From positions 62,001-126,000 of the forward strand of contig MLPZ01000013.1 of NCBI GenBank assembly GCA_001885315.1: DNA of 64,000 nucleotides. The letters run 5' to 3'. Origin of the DNA: Treponema sp. CETP13. GTDB lineage: Bacteria; Spirochaetota; Spirochaetia; Treponematales; Treponemataceae. The notes below the pieces were generated by a model, which saw nothing but the letters and a program-made list of their open reading frames with translations, was not told the DNA's origin and searched no databases. A program made the translations under genes and the position numbers. This document shows, in pieces, positions 1 through 8,456 of the stretch. Position 1 is the first letter of the stretch. Each line of letters opens with the position of its first letter.

Positions 1-123
1 GTTTGTCCAGACTGTGGTGGCGAAATTGTTATGAAAACTTTGTTTGAAAATGGAAAACTTAAGAATGTAGCAGAATGTCAAAAATGTAAACGTCAAGAAC
101 GACGACCTAAAGATTTTAATTAA
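1..123 (+). CDS. C-terminal fragment of a zinc-ribbon protein
   Basis: The window opens inside an open frame that runs 40 codons to a TAA at 121-123. The fragment has two CxxC pairs (CPDC at its first residues and CQKC about 25 residues later) followed by a basic tail (KRQERRPKDFN), the pattern of a treble-clef or zinc-ribbon end. The N-terminal part lies outside the window, so the protein cannot be named. It is followed by a strong hairpin terminator shared with the convergent dinG gene. The frame is clear; the function is not. Confidence 0.6.
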   Translation, partial: VCPDCGGEIVMKTLFENGKLKNVAECQKCKRQERRPKDFN

Positions 124-157
124 TTTTTAGAATACCATTTTCATACTGAAATTACAC

Positions 158-215
158 AAAAAAGAGACTATAGTAAAAGTTCTTTAATGAGGCCTTTACT
201 ATAGTCTCTTTTTTT
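158..215. terminator. Bidirectional rho-independent terminator
   Basis: A 17-bp perfect stem (161-177 pairs with 195-211, core GAGACTATAGT) with a 17-nt loop is flanked by A-rich sequence on the left and a T run on the right. It can stop transcription in both directions and lies between the convergent zinc-ribbon gene and dinG. Confidence 0.9.
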
Positions 216-244
216 ATCACACAAGGCTAAATTATACAAAATAT

Positions 245-2668
245 TTATTTATCGAAAAAATTTTTTACAGTTTTTAAAATATCATTAGAAGATTTGAAAC
301 ATTTTTTTGTATTTGGAATACTTCCTAAAAACAACTTTCCATACTGTTTGGTTATTAGTCGCTTATCTAAGACTACAACTGAACCATAATCTGTTGTACG
401 TCGCAATAACCTACCAAACCCTTGTCGAAATTTTATTACAGCAGATGGTAAACTTAATTCCATAAAAGCACTTCTATCTTGTTTTTCTATGTTTTCCGCT
501 CGAGCAGCATAAATTGGATCACTAGGAACAGAGAATGGTAATTTCACAATTATAACTTGAGATAGTGATTCTCCAGGAACATCTACTCCCTCCCAAAAAG
601 AATCCGTTGCAAAAAGAACACTGTTCTTTTCCTTCTTAAATAATTCCAATAATCTAAAACGATCATCATCACCTTGCTTATATACTTTTATTCCTTTTTT
701 AGCCAATGGTAACGAGGTTGCATTCCAAGCAGAGCGCAAGGACTCGTATGAAGTAAATAACACAAGAGTAGCCCCACCAATAGCCTCACAAAGCTTTTTT
801 ATCATATCTTCAACATAAAATTGAAAATCGACAGAATTAGAAAAAGGAGCATCTGTAGGTATACTCAAAAGTAAATTTGAATCATACGGGAATGGAGATT
901 TATATTCACCTGTAATTATTCGATCAAAATCTGCTAAATATGCTCCATTCCTAGTCATCCAATAATTGAAATTCCCTGCAATTTGTAGAGTTGCTGACGT
1001 ACAAACAACAGTCTTAAAAGGCTCATATACGCCTTTATTCATAAAAGGAGCAATATTTAATGGAGTTTGAATAAGTTGAGGATATACCTTATCATAAATC
1101 ACTCTTTTTTCAATCCAAAAAACAGTTTCTCTTTGTTCTTCCCATTCACAAAAATTATGACAAAGTACACCTGTAGAATCCAGACGGCTTAAAATCATTT
1201 TGGTTTCCCAAACTATTTCATTTTGTTGTTCATCTTCTGGAATTCCTTTTATGATTTTTCTTATAAAACTTGTATATGTAGCTATATCTTTATAAAGCAC
1301 ATCTAATAAATAAAGAAGATTTTCAGCAGAAACTACTGTTTTATCACTTAAACGCCATGAATAATTATCTCCTAAAATTTGCAAAGCACTTTCTTCCATA
1401 TCTTCAATATGATGTTTAAACTCTTGAGTAATAGTAACAAGTTCTTGTATAGAAGCATTTTCAGAAGAAAGTGTCTCTAAAACATAAAAATAACCTGCTA
1501 TAGCTCCTTTTCGTTTACGATAAATAAGATTCATTTGCTTTAATAATTTAAATCTGCTTATCCTCTCAGAAAAAAAACTTGTTGCTGCATTTTCAATACC
1601 ATGTGCTTCATCTAAGATAATTCGTGTATACGAAGGTAATACAGCAGTATCATCATAACCAACTGTCATTCTCATTTCTATATCAGCAAAAAGCATATGA
1701 TGATTTACAATTAATATATTTGCTTCTGAAGCTTGTTTTCTCATCTGCATTACAAAACAGTCTTCATGAAATGGACAGCGCATACCTAAACATGCATCAG
1801 ATTCAGAATTTATACGTTGCCAAATACTTTCTTTTGGCATAAAAGATAAATCTGAACGGCTTCCTGTTTGTGTTGTTTTGGTCCATTTATGAATAGTTTC
1901 TAACTCATCATTTTCATCACTAAATAAGTCTTTTTCACCTAATGCATCATTCAAACGACGTAAACAAACAAAGTTTTGACGTCCTTTTACAAGAACAACT
2001 TTTACCTGTTTATTTATTACTTTTAATGCTGTAGGAATGTCTTTTTCATATAATTGATGTTGTAAATTAATAGTTCCAGTGGATATAACGACTCTTTCAT
2101 TATTTTCAATTGTCCATAATAATGCTGGTATTATGTATGCATAAGATTTTCCGACTCCTGTCCCTGCTTCAAAAACACCTATTTTATTATCGTTAAATAC
2201 CTCACAAACAGATTTTAAAAGTTCTATTTGACTTTTCCGTTCCTCAAAATATTCATTTTGTTTGCTTAAAGGGCCATCATTTGAAATATAACTGGCAGTT
2301 TTAAGCAAATCTAATGAAACCTTTTTTTTTAATCGAATGGGTTCAACAACTACATAAACTTCTGTTACTTCATTATTTATTATAAAAAAACCACGAGTAT
2401 TCTGAGCACAAATACTTGCTACATTTTGGTCTGCTAGAGAAGGATAAAGAACTCCAGATGGATGATTATGAATAAAAACATTACTTTTGTAAGATTCTGG
2501 ATGCACAATAACATCATTCTCTGTTCCACGTGCAAAAACGGTAATGTTATTAACTAAACCTTCTTCAGAAAGAAAACCACCCGCAAAAACTTCATTTCCA
2601 TGTGCTTCGCTTATAGCCTTAAGAAGAGTTTTTTTTGCGTGTTCAGAAAAACGTTTGTTTATATCCAT
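245..2668 (-). CDS. dinG: DinG-family ATP-dependent helicase with N-terminal JAMM (RadC-like) domain
   Basis: 807-residue product starting at MDINKRF. Residues 1-110 form a JAB/MPN-type domain with a complete JAMM signature: E26, H67-N-H69, seven residues, S77, two residues, D80 (HNHPSG as in RadC). Residues 130-807 are an XPD/DinG superfamily-2 helicase: Walker A EAGTGVGKS (167-175), four cysteines for an iron-sulfur cluster (FVCLRR, then CLGMRC and EDC), DEAH box (LDEAHG), CTSATL, and motif VI (RQGFGRLLRR). DinG helicases unwind DNA 5' to 3' and resolve R-loops and G-quadruplexes; the JAMM part suggests a peptidase or scaffold activity but this is inferred. The frame stays open upstream to 2824 only because it reads through tRNA-Glu, so the ATG at 2668 is chosen. 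That ATG directly abuts the T run of the tRNA terminator and has no Shine-Dalgarno sequence. Confidence 0.9.
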   Translation of the reverse strand: MDINKRFSEHAKKTLLKAISEAHGNEVFAGGFLSEEGLVNNITVFARGTENDVIVHPESYKSNVFIHNHPSGVLYPSLADQNVASICAQNTRGFFIINNEVTEVYVVVEPIRLKKKVSLDLLKTASYISNDGPLSKQNEYFEERKSQIELLKSVCEVFNDNKIGVFEAGTGVGKSYAYIIPALLWTIENNERVVISTGTINLQHQLYEKDIPTALKVINKQVKVVLVKGRQNFVCLRRLNDALGEKDLFSDENDELETIHKWTKTTQTGSRSDLSFMPKESIWQRINSESDACLGMRCPFHEDCFVMQMRKQASEANILIVNHHMLFADIEMRMTVGYDDTAVLPSYTRIILDEAHGIENAATSFFSERISRFKLLKQMNLIYRKRKGAIAGYFYVLETLSSENASIQELVTITQEFKHHIEDMEESALQILGDNYSWRLSDKTVVSAENLLYLLDVLYKDIATYTSFIRKIIKGIPEDEQQNEIVWETKMILSRLDSTGVLCHNFCEWEEQRETVFWIEKRVIYDKVYPQLIQTPLNIAPFMNKGVYEPFKTVVCTSATLQIAGNFNYWMTRNGAYLADFDRIITGEYKSPFPYDSNLLLSIPTDAPFSNSVDFQFYVEDMIKKLCEAIGGATLVLFTSYESLRSAWNATSLPLAKKGIKVYKQGDDDRFRLLELFKKEKNSVLFATDSFWEGVDVPGESLSQVIIVKLPFSVPSDPIYAARAENIEKQDRSAFMELSLPSAVIKFRQGFGRLLRRTTDYGSVVVLDKRLITKQYGKLFLGSIPNTKKCFKSSNDILKTVKNFFDK

Positions 2669-2700
2669 AAAAAAAAAGACCGGTTCATAGAACCGGTCTG
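2669..2700 (-). terminator. tRNA-Glu terminator
   Basis: Read on the minus strand, a perfect 9-bp stem (AGACCGGTT / AACCGGTCT, loop CTATG) is followed by nine T residues. It begins four bases after the tRNA 3' end, and its T run ends at the dinG start codon. Confidence 0.9.
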
Positions 2701-2703
2701 TAA

Positions 2704-2775
2704 CATCTCCTAGGGGAATTGAACCCCTGTTGCCGGGATGAAAACCCGAGGTCCTAACCACTAGACGAAGGAGAC
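2704..2775 (-). tRNA. tRNA-Glu (anticodon UUC)
   Basis: A 72-nt cloverleaf on the minus strand. The acceptor stem is GTCTCCT / AGGAGAT with G as discriminator base; the anticodon stem is TCGGG / CCCGG with loop TTTTCAT giving anticodon TTC; the T arm is CAGGGGTTCAATTCCCCT. CCA is not encoded. It has its own promoter upstream and a terminator immediately downstream, so it is a single-gene unit. The D arm (TCGTCTAGTGGTTAGGA) is typical of bacterial tRNA-Glu. Confidence 0.96.
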
Positions 2776-2814
2776 AAAAATTAATTAACATGGTTAGTGT
2801 CAATCGACTTTGAT

Positions 2815-2843
2815 AATTTACCAAAATTATTTATTTATGTCAA
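2815..2843 (-). promoter_or_regulatory. Sigma70-type promoter of tRNA-Glu
   Basis: On the minus strand TTGACA (2843-2838) is followed by a 17-bp spacer and TAAATT (2820-2815). Transcription would start near 2808, about 33 nt before the mature tRNA. A second TTGACA at 2803-2798 lacks a good -10 box at the right distance. Confidence 0.7.
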
Positions 2844-2873
2844 TACGCATTTTACCATTTTTTTAATATTTTT

Positions 2874-4139
2874 CTAATTATTTATACCCAAACAATTTTC
2901 AGCAAGAATTCGTAACTTGCGTGTATCATCATCATCTAATCCTAAACGCGCTGCTTTATCTATACCAGCGATAGCTTCTTCATTTTTACCTAAACGATAC
3001 AAAGACATTGCTCGCCGATAATTTACATGTGCTTGATAAGGATTGATAGCTAATGACCTATCAAAACATGTTAAAGCTTCCTCCTCTTTATTCATGACAC
3101 TTAGAACAATACCCATATAATACAAAGAATGATAATTTTTTGCATTATAATCAATACTTTTTTTAAAATCTTTAATTGCATTTTCATAATCATTCATAGC
3201 AAAATATGTCATTCCCCTATGTTTATGCATAACTGAAAGAACTTGTTTTGATGGCATAGGATCTGAAGAAATTATACGAGTATAAATTGATATTGCATTT
3301 TCATTATCACCATTATTTTGAGCATGTATTGCCTCTAAAATTAAATCATCAATAGTACCCTTTACATAAGGAGATGAACTTGCAATATTTTTATAACTAT
3401 CCATAGTTCCAGAAATTTCTGTTTTAGCGTTTATCTTATCTGTTGTAAGAACATCTGCTTGGCGATAAAAAGCTTCTCTTCTTTTTGCTAATTCATTATT
3501 TAATTTTCTTTGATAATCTCGTACTTCTTGAAAAAGAATATCTGTCAGGCTTAAACTTGCATTCATAGACGCAAGCTTTCGTCTTAAAGGTAAATCAAAA
3601 GGTGAAAATGCTGATTTATATATAAGCTCATGCTCAACTTCAGCCCAGGCATCTTGAAGAATTGTTCGAATTTGAATTTCACAAACCAACCCTTCAGGAA
3701 ACCTTTTTAATGGAACTGTTTCTTTTATTTTTTTTGGAATTTCTATTAGAATATGAATTGATTCATAACCAAATTCACTATATGAACGTTCAGCCCCTTT
3801 TCGTTCTACTTCTAAAATAGAAAAAGAATCTTTTAAATTTTGTTCTACAATAGATAAATCATCAAGAAAGGGACATATTATTCGCATTGCAATAAGATCA
3901 GTTAAAACAGGAAATTGTTTTTTATATAAGGTTTCAGGTTGAACACGAATAACTTTACGATAATAACTCTCAAAACTTTTAATTCTTGTTTTTATGGTTG
4001 GTACTGAATGTGTCTTTAGTTTAGATTTTACAGTTATTTCTATTTCATGTAATAATTTTGTAAAAATAGGATAATATGATTTATATGAATTAGAAAGTTC
4101 ATCTTTTGATTGGATTATATTAGTTTTATTGTTATTCAT
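2874..4139 (-). CDS. RelA/SpoT-domain (p)ppGpp synthetase-like protein with C-terminal TPRs
   Basis: 421 residues. Residues 40-230 match the Rel synthetase fold: TRIKSFESYYRK (RxKS/T region), D81 in DLIAMRI (metal-binding Asp), GYESIH (124-129), E154 in EIQIRT and WAEVEH (165-170). There is no HD hydrolase, TGS or ACT domain, so it resembles a small alarmone synthetase (ATP plus GDP/GTP to ppGpp/pppGpp) rather than long RelA/SpoT. Residues 265-415 hold about four TPR units, probably a protein-interaction or autoinhibitory module. The gene lies downstream of flaA beyond a terminator and upstream of tRNA-Glu. Synthetase fold is confident; catalytic activity is inferred from the motifs. Confidence 0.85.
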   Translation of the reverse strand: MNNNKTNIIQSKDELSNSYKSYYPIFTKLLHEIEITVKSKLKTHSVPTIKTRIKSFESYYRKVIRVQPETLYKKQFPVLTDLIAMRIICPFLDDLSIVEQNLKDSFSILEVERKGAERSYSEFGYESIHILIEIPKKIKETVPLKRFPEGLVCEIQIRTILQDAWAEVEHELIYKSAFSPFDLPLRRKLASMNASLSLTDILFQEVRDYQRKLNNELAKRREAFYRQADVLTTDKINAKTEISGTMDSYKNIASSSPYVKGTIDDLILEAIHAQNNGDNENAISIYTRIISSDPMPSKQVLSVMHKHRGMTYFAMNDYENAIKDFKKSIDYNAKNYHSLYYMGIVLSVMNKEEEALTCFDRSLAINPYQAHVNYRRAMSLYRLGKNEEAIAGIDKAARLGLDDDDTRKLRILAENCLGINN

Positions 4140-4171
4140 CTCTTTCTTTTAATAAAATTTAAAAGTACATT

Positions 4172-4203
4172 AAAAAAGCAGTAGACACATCTACTGCTTT
4201 TTT
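4172..4203 (-). terminator. flaA terminator
   Basis: Perfect 11-bp inverted repeat AAAAGCAGTAG / CTACTGCTTTT (4174-4184 with 4191-4201), six-base loop, with A/T runs on both flanks. It lies 20 nt after the flaA stop codon and separates flaA from the Rel-TPR gene. Confidence 0.9.
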
Positions 4204-4221
4204 ACGATAACCGAATGATTC

Positions 4222-5313
4222 TTACTGAACCGTTACAGGTTCTTCATCTTCTGTAGCAGTTATAGTTGGTTGAAAACCAGTTTCTTCAGCCATCTTATTT
4301 TTTTCAATAAAACGATTAACTTGTAATTGACCAAAATTGGACATTTCCCAAGCTTGTTTTTTTGCTTCACTTTCTGTAACAATATTCCAAATATCCTCAT
4401 CATCAATATCACGATCAGTTTCTAGAACAGCTTTATCATATATAATCTTTACATCTTTAAAATAACCTACAAAATCGCCACCATCCATAGAAGCATCACG
4501 AACAATTTGAAAACCAATAAATTTTACATATGGTAATCCTCGTGGATACAATGGGTATAATCGAAATTCACGTGAACGAACCTCTGACAAATATGAAGGA
4601 TTCTCCCACTGTAATTCTTTCCAACCATCAAATAAAAGATTACCCATAAAATATCGTCTTTCTACACCGTCAGTATCACTAAGCAATACATACAAAGTAT
4701 GAGGAAACTGCATTCCATAAGTAGTTACAGCAAGAGATTTTACTGTTCCCACATTTTTTACTATACCATATGCAGCAGTATCACTATCATATGCCTTTTC
4801 AAAACGAGTAGCTCCACTTGCTTTTTCTTCGTCAGTCTGAGCATCAGCTGCATTTCCATTTTCATCGTAACTAATTAATTCATCAAAAGCAGGTATTTCA
4901 TATGGTGGCACTATTCGAGCATTTGCATTTGCCTTCCATGTTGGGAATGATACTCTTACTCCCATAACGTTCGAACCTGCAAAAGGTACTTCTGCACTTT
5001 CTTTTACAGGAGCAGGTATAACCATAGAATTTGTAATAGATGCAACATTTCTCGAAGATGAGTTAAGAACAACTTCCCATTGACTAAGTGCAAGAGAAGT
5101 TTTCATCAAAGCTTTCTGACTCTCTGTGTATGTAGAACCAGCGTTAACTGAAAAATCCATAACAGTCCTTGAGTTTTGTGTAGGATTTCCATTTCCATCG
5201 GGAAGGATATCTGCATCCAAAGTCCCAAAATCAATAATTGTTGCTTCTTCGGCAAAAGCTAAACCACTTGCTAGCATACACGCTGCAATAAGTAAACCTA
5301 AAGACCTCTTCAT
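4222..5313 (-). CDS. flaA: Flagellar filament outer-layer protein FlaA
   Basis: 363 residues with a clear signal peptide (MKRSLGLLIAACMLASGLAFA, cleavage before EEATI), as expected for the sheath protein of spirochaete periplasmic flagella. The mature part has the FlaA-type beta-rich pattern (GVRVSFPTWKANANARIVPPYEIPAF, LYPLYPRGLPYVKFIGFQIVRD). FlaA coats the FlaB core in the periplasm. A strong ribosome site (AAGGAG) precedes the ATG and a sigma70-type promoter lies upstream, in line with FlaA genes being sigma70- rather than sigma28-driven in treponemes. It follows the glycan/amidase operon in the same direction. Treponemes often carry several FlaA paralogues, so the exact paralogue is not assigned. 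Confidence 0.9.
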   Translation of the reverse strand: MKRSLGLLIAACMLASGLAFAEEATIIDFGTLDADILPDGNGNPTQNSRTVMDFSVNAGSTYTESQKALMKTSLALSQWEVVLNSSSRNVASITNSMVIPAPVKESAEVPFAGSNVMGVRVSFPTWKANANARIVPPYEIPAFDELISYDENGNAADAQTDEEKASGATRFEKAYDSDTAAYGIVKNVGTVKSLAVTTYGMQFPHTLYVLLSDTDGVERRYFMGNLLFDGWKELQWENPSYLSEVRSREFRLYPLYPRGLPYVKFIGFQIVRDASMDGGDFVGYFKDVKIIYDKAVLETDRDIDDEDIWNIVTESEAKKQAWEMSNFGQLQVNRFIEKNKMAEETGFQPTITATEDEEPVTVQ

Positions 5314-5358
5314 TCAAAGCTCCTTTTTGTACATTTTTCTGTAGCCTTATACTTATAG

Positions 5359-5385
5359 AGTATACGCATGATTTCGTTTTGTCAA
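5359..5385 (-). promoter_or_regulatory. Probable sigma70-type flaA promoter
   Basis: Minus strand TTGACA (5385-5380) and TATACT (5364-5359) are separated by 15 bp, shorter than the usual 17. Start of transcription would be near 5352, giving a leader of about 38 nt with AAGGAG before the ATG. No sigma28 element (TAAA, GCCGATAA) is present. Confidence 0.6.
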
Positions 5386-5389
5386 TGAT

Positions 5390-5890
5390 TTATTTTGCCA
5401 AATCATTAGCTTTAACAAAATCTTTACCACATATCTCATTTCCAGCTATAAAAATTGTAACATTTTTTATACCTCTTACGAGGTGTTTTATATTCAATCG
5501 CATGAGTTCACATGCTTTTTGCGTATTTGACGTACTTTCATCTTGCATAGATGCATCTTCAGAAAGATTTACATAGATAGAATTCCCCTCTCTATAATTA
5601 AAGAGTGATTTTGTTCCATTCTTAAAAAGAGCCTTATACCTGTAAGTCTCTGGCCCTAATAATAATTCTTTAATAACAAAATCATCTTTTGTTAATGGAG
5701 AATCTGTTTGCATCCATCTTTCCTCAGTATACAAAGAATCATAATCCATCGATTCAAATACAAATACAAATCTCTTACCAGGTCCTTCTTTTATATATAA
5801 AAAAATTGATAAAAAAAGACAAACAACAATTACCGTTATTAGTATTTTGTGAAATTGAGAAATATGACGTTTAAAAAAATGTGTTATCAT
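5390..5890 (-). CDS. GerMN-domain membrane-anchored protein
   Basis: 166 residues. A hydrophobic segment at about 16-33 (ILITVIVVCLFLSIFLYI) anchors an extracytoplasmic domain. The rest resembles the GerMN domain: FVFVFESMDYDSLYTEERW, then LLLGPETYRYKALF, then YVNLSEDAS. GerMN domains occur in GerM and LpqB and are usually linked to cell-wall enzymes. Its ATG overlaps the TGA of the amidase (ATGA), so the two are translationally coupled, which supports a cell-wall role. It is the last gene of the operon, just ahead of the flaA promoter. Confidence 0.7.
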   Translation of the reverse strand: MITHFFKRHISQFHKILITVIVVCLFLSIFLYIKEGPGKRFVFVFESMDYDSLYTEERWMQTDSPLTKDDFVIKELLLGPETYRYKALFKNGTKSLFNYREGNSIYVNLSEDASMQDESTSNTQKACELMRLNIKHLVRGIKNVTIFIAGNEICGKDFVKANDLAK

Positions 5891-6930
5891 GGTATACCGG
5901 TAAAACCCTTAGAAGTTTCGAAATGTTTTACAAAAGAAACAAGTCCATTATATATTCCCAATGCAACTTTATGCAAGTAGTTTTTATCTATGAGATAAGC
6001 TGCCTCTTGTGTATTTGAAATAAAACCCATTTCCACAAGCACACTAGGCATTTTTGCATTTTTACAAACGAACCATTCCTCTTCTTTTATTCCTCTTGAT
6101 AGCGAAAAAGAGCCTATTTCTTTTGCTAATCCATCATCTATATATTTTGCAATTAAAATACTCTCTGTTGTAAATTCCTCTTCCATCATAGAATTTAATA
6201 TTGGTTGCAATTCTTTATCTGCTGAAGAATCAGTTAAAACGTTTCTTCTATAACCAGGACTTAAATACCATACTTCATATCCATTTGCTGTTGTATCAAA
6301 AGCTGAGTTCGCATGAACAGAAACAAACAAAATTGCTTCATTCTCTTGTAAGACTACACTGTTAGCTTTGTCTGTACGTTGCGCTAGTGATAAAAAATAA
6401 TCATCGTCCCGTGTAAGTAAAACCTTTTTATCAGGGAACGTTCGTAAAAGCATTGTATAAAGATCTTTGCCAACCGTTAATGTCAAATCCTTTTCTCTAA
6501 TTGTTTGTTTTTTACCGTTTATGACCTGAGTGGACATTGCCCCAGGATCTTTTCCCCCATGTCCAGGGTCAATTAATATTGCCCCTATTCTATATTTACT
6601 TTCGGGTGGAATTGAATTAAATAAATCTTGCAAAGTCGTTAAAAAATTAGAATCAGCATATATACTTCCGTTTTTATTTGTTAATGTATTACATACTTTT
6701 ATTTCACTGTAATCTAACAATACTAAATTGGAATAGGCCGAAAAAGAAACATGATGCCCATTTTTTTCTAAAATTCCATTACTGGACATCCCATCCCAAT
6801 ATAATGTTGAACCAGTAATCTTTGCAATTTCACTTAAACTTATCATTTCTGAAAGAGAAGTGTTCTCTGCTTCTATTATAGAAGTAATTACTAAGATTGG
6901 AATTAAAAATATAAGTTTTTTATTTTTCAT
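5887..6930 (-). CDS. N-acetylmuramoyl-L-alanine amidase (Amidase_3)
   Basis: 347 residues with an N-terminal hydrophobic export signal (KKLIFLIPILVITSIIEA). Residues 30-75 resemble the copper-amine-oxidase-N-like module often found ahead of this enzyme (ISLSEIAKITGSTLYWDGMS). Residues 113-335 are a zinc amidase: H124 in DPGHGGKDPGA, E146 in IREKD, H206 in VSVHAN and catalytic E300 in LVEMGFISN. It cleaves the amide bond between muramic acid and the stem peptide in the periplasm. It overlaps its neighbours by 4 nt at both ends (ATGA). AmiC-like by family; whether it acts in division or flagellar insertion is unknown. Confidence 0.92.
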   Translation of the reverse strand: MKNKKLIFLIPILVITSIIEAENTSLSEMISLSEIAKITGSTLYWDGMSSNGILEKNGHHVSFSAYSNLVLLDYSEIKVCNTLTNKNGSIYADSNFLTTLQDLFNSIPPESKYRIGAILIDPGHGGKDPGAMSTQVINGKKQTIREKDLTLTVGKDLYTMLLRTFPDKKVLLTRDDDYFLSLAQRTDKANSVVLQENEAILFVSVHANSAFDTTANGYEVWYLSPGYRRNVLTDSSADKELQPILNSMMEEEFTTESILIAKYIDDGLAKEIGSFSLSRGIKEEEWFVCKNAKMPSVLVEMGFISNTQEAAYLIDKNYLHKVALGIYNGLVSFVKHFETSKGFTGIP

Positions 6931-8456
6931 TTAGCATTTGTCCTATTAGTTTCACAAAAATATACAGCTCCTTGTAAACCACCTCTATAAAAAGCATGTA
7001 AAAATTTTTTATCCTTCATAGGGACCTTTGTTTTTATTAAAGAAGGTAAAATAGAAAGACTTTCTTTTATTGTTAGTCCATTCCAATCAGTCATGGTACT
7101 TTTTTTAGCTTCATTAAGGGACATTAATTCTGATACAGGAAAAGCAGACGGTGGAAATTGAGTATCAAGTGGTTGTTCTAAAAAAGCGTCAGTTTGTTTG
7201 TTATGTGTTGAAAGTCTAATAAATATACATTTTCGTGCTTCATTACAGGCTTTGCTTGCGTCATTTCGATTTTTTAAACAGGAAATGACATTTCCAGCTT
7301 TTTCAACATTGTTTAATGGAAAACTTGTTATATCACCAGCTGATATTCGAGGGAAAACATCTCTAACACCAGGAATTGTTTTTGCTTTCGATATGTTTTC
7401 AATTTTAGTTGCCATTCCAGGAATTGAAATCCATGCTCTTTCAGCACTTGTTAATGAACAAGGCACTTCAAATATATCATCCATCCCTTCTATAGGAATA
7501 CGTCTTTTAATGAGTTCATTCGGAGTTTCTCCTAAAGCAAGCAAAATAGCTTGTTTTGTTACGTTCAATTTTGATGCATATGGATATGTCCAACCTGACA
7601 TATATCCACCAGAAAGTCTTCCAGCAATTTCACCAATCATAGGTCCTTTAGAAGTAAGCTTTATGTCTGCTTTTGCCGCGCCATAGGTAAGTCCCAATGC
7701 TTTTATACCATTAACAAAAGCCGTAAGTAAATCTAACTTTTCTGATTCTGATACTATTGTCGGTATAGTATGTCCCATTTCTATAAAATAAGGTGGATAA
7801 AATATGTGTCTATCAGCAAACCCTGTAATTGTAATTTCTCCATTAAAAATAAGAGCATCTATGGAATACTCTTTGCCATCCATATAATCTTCTAAAATTG
7901 CCTGCTTTGTTCTAGAATATTTTATAGCTTCATGTATTGCAGGGTTAAATTCTTCTATACTGCGAATCATTCTGCAGCCTCTTCCGCCCATATTATCACA
8001 CGGTTTTACTACAAAATATTTTTTGTCTTTCTTTAGTGCTTGAAATGCACTTTGTGTATTTTTTTTAATTGTATCTAGTGAAAGTTCAATAAAATCAGGA
8101 GAAGCTACTTTGTTTTTAAAACAAGTACGCATTAAGATTTTATTACTTGCATTGAGAGCAGCTTGAGGTGTATGTGCTTGTAGCCCAACTTCGGCTGCAA
8201 TACAAGAAACCGCATAAGAAAAATCTGTTCCAGCAGTAAAGACACCATCGATCCCGTTTGTTTTTTTCATTTCCAACGCAAGTTTTTTTAAAGAATCTAT
8301 ATCTTTTAAATCTATTTTTTCAAATCTATCAGAAAGAGGAACACATATCGCATTTTCATTTGCATCAACAACGGTGATATGACAACCAAGTTCTCGAGCA
8401 CTCTCGATTGCAGGCTTTTGCATTAATCCGGCACCCAAAATTAGGATATGTTTCAT
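6927..8456 (-). CDS. ATP-grasp carboxylate-amine ligase-like protein
   Basis: 509 residues. The N-terminus is a nucleotide-binding pre-ATP-grasp fold (MKHILILGAGLMQKPAIESA). The central part carries ATP-grasp signatures: KKYFVVKPCDNMGGRGCRMI (phosphate-binding loop), ILEDYMDGKEYSIDALIFNG, and a metal site around IGEIAGRLSGGYMSGW. Family members join a carboxylate to an amine or thiol with ATP hydrolysis. The substrate cannot be read from sequence. It sits between the sugar cytidylyltransferase fusion and the amidase with 4-nt overlaps on both sides, suggesting it adds an amino-acid-like group to the sugar or peptide made by this operon (inference). Confidence 0.85.
   Translation of the reverse strand: MKHILILGAGLMQKPAIESARELGCHITVVDANENAICVPLSDRFEKIDLKDIDSLKKLALEMKKTNGIDGVFTAGTDFSYAVSCIAAEVGLQAHTPQAALNASNKILMRTCFKNKVASPDFIELSLDTIKKNTQSAFQALKKDKKYFVVKPCDNMGGRGCRMIRSIEEFNPAIHEAIKYSRTKQAILEDYMDGKEYSIDALIFNGEITITGFADRHIFYPPYFIEMGHTIPTIVSESEKLDLLTAFVNGIKALGLTYGAAKADIKLTSKGPMIGEIAGRLSGGYMSGWTYPYASKLNVTKQAILLALGETPNELIKRRIPIEGMDDIFEVPCSLTSAERAWISIPGMATKIENISKAKTIPGVRDVFPRISAGDITSFPLNNVEKAGNVISCLKNRNDASKACNEARKCIFIRLSTHNKQTDAFLEQPLDTQFPPSAFPVSELMSLNEAKKSTMTDWNGLTIKESLSILPSLIKTKVPMKDKKFLHAFYRGGLQGAVYFCETNRTNAK

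Noticed and set aside
2669-2824. N-terminal extension of the dinG frame
   Set aside because: It translates straight through tRNA-Glu and its terminator, so it is an accidental open frame.
7198-7686. 162-codon plus-strand open frame opposite the ATP-grasp gene
   Set aside because: Antisense to a well-supported gene, no ribosome site or recognisable domain; a shadow of the real coding strand.
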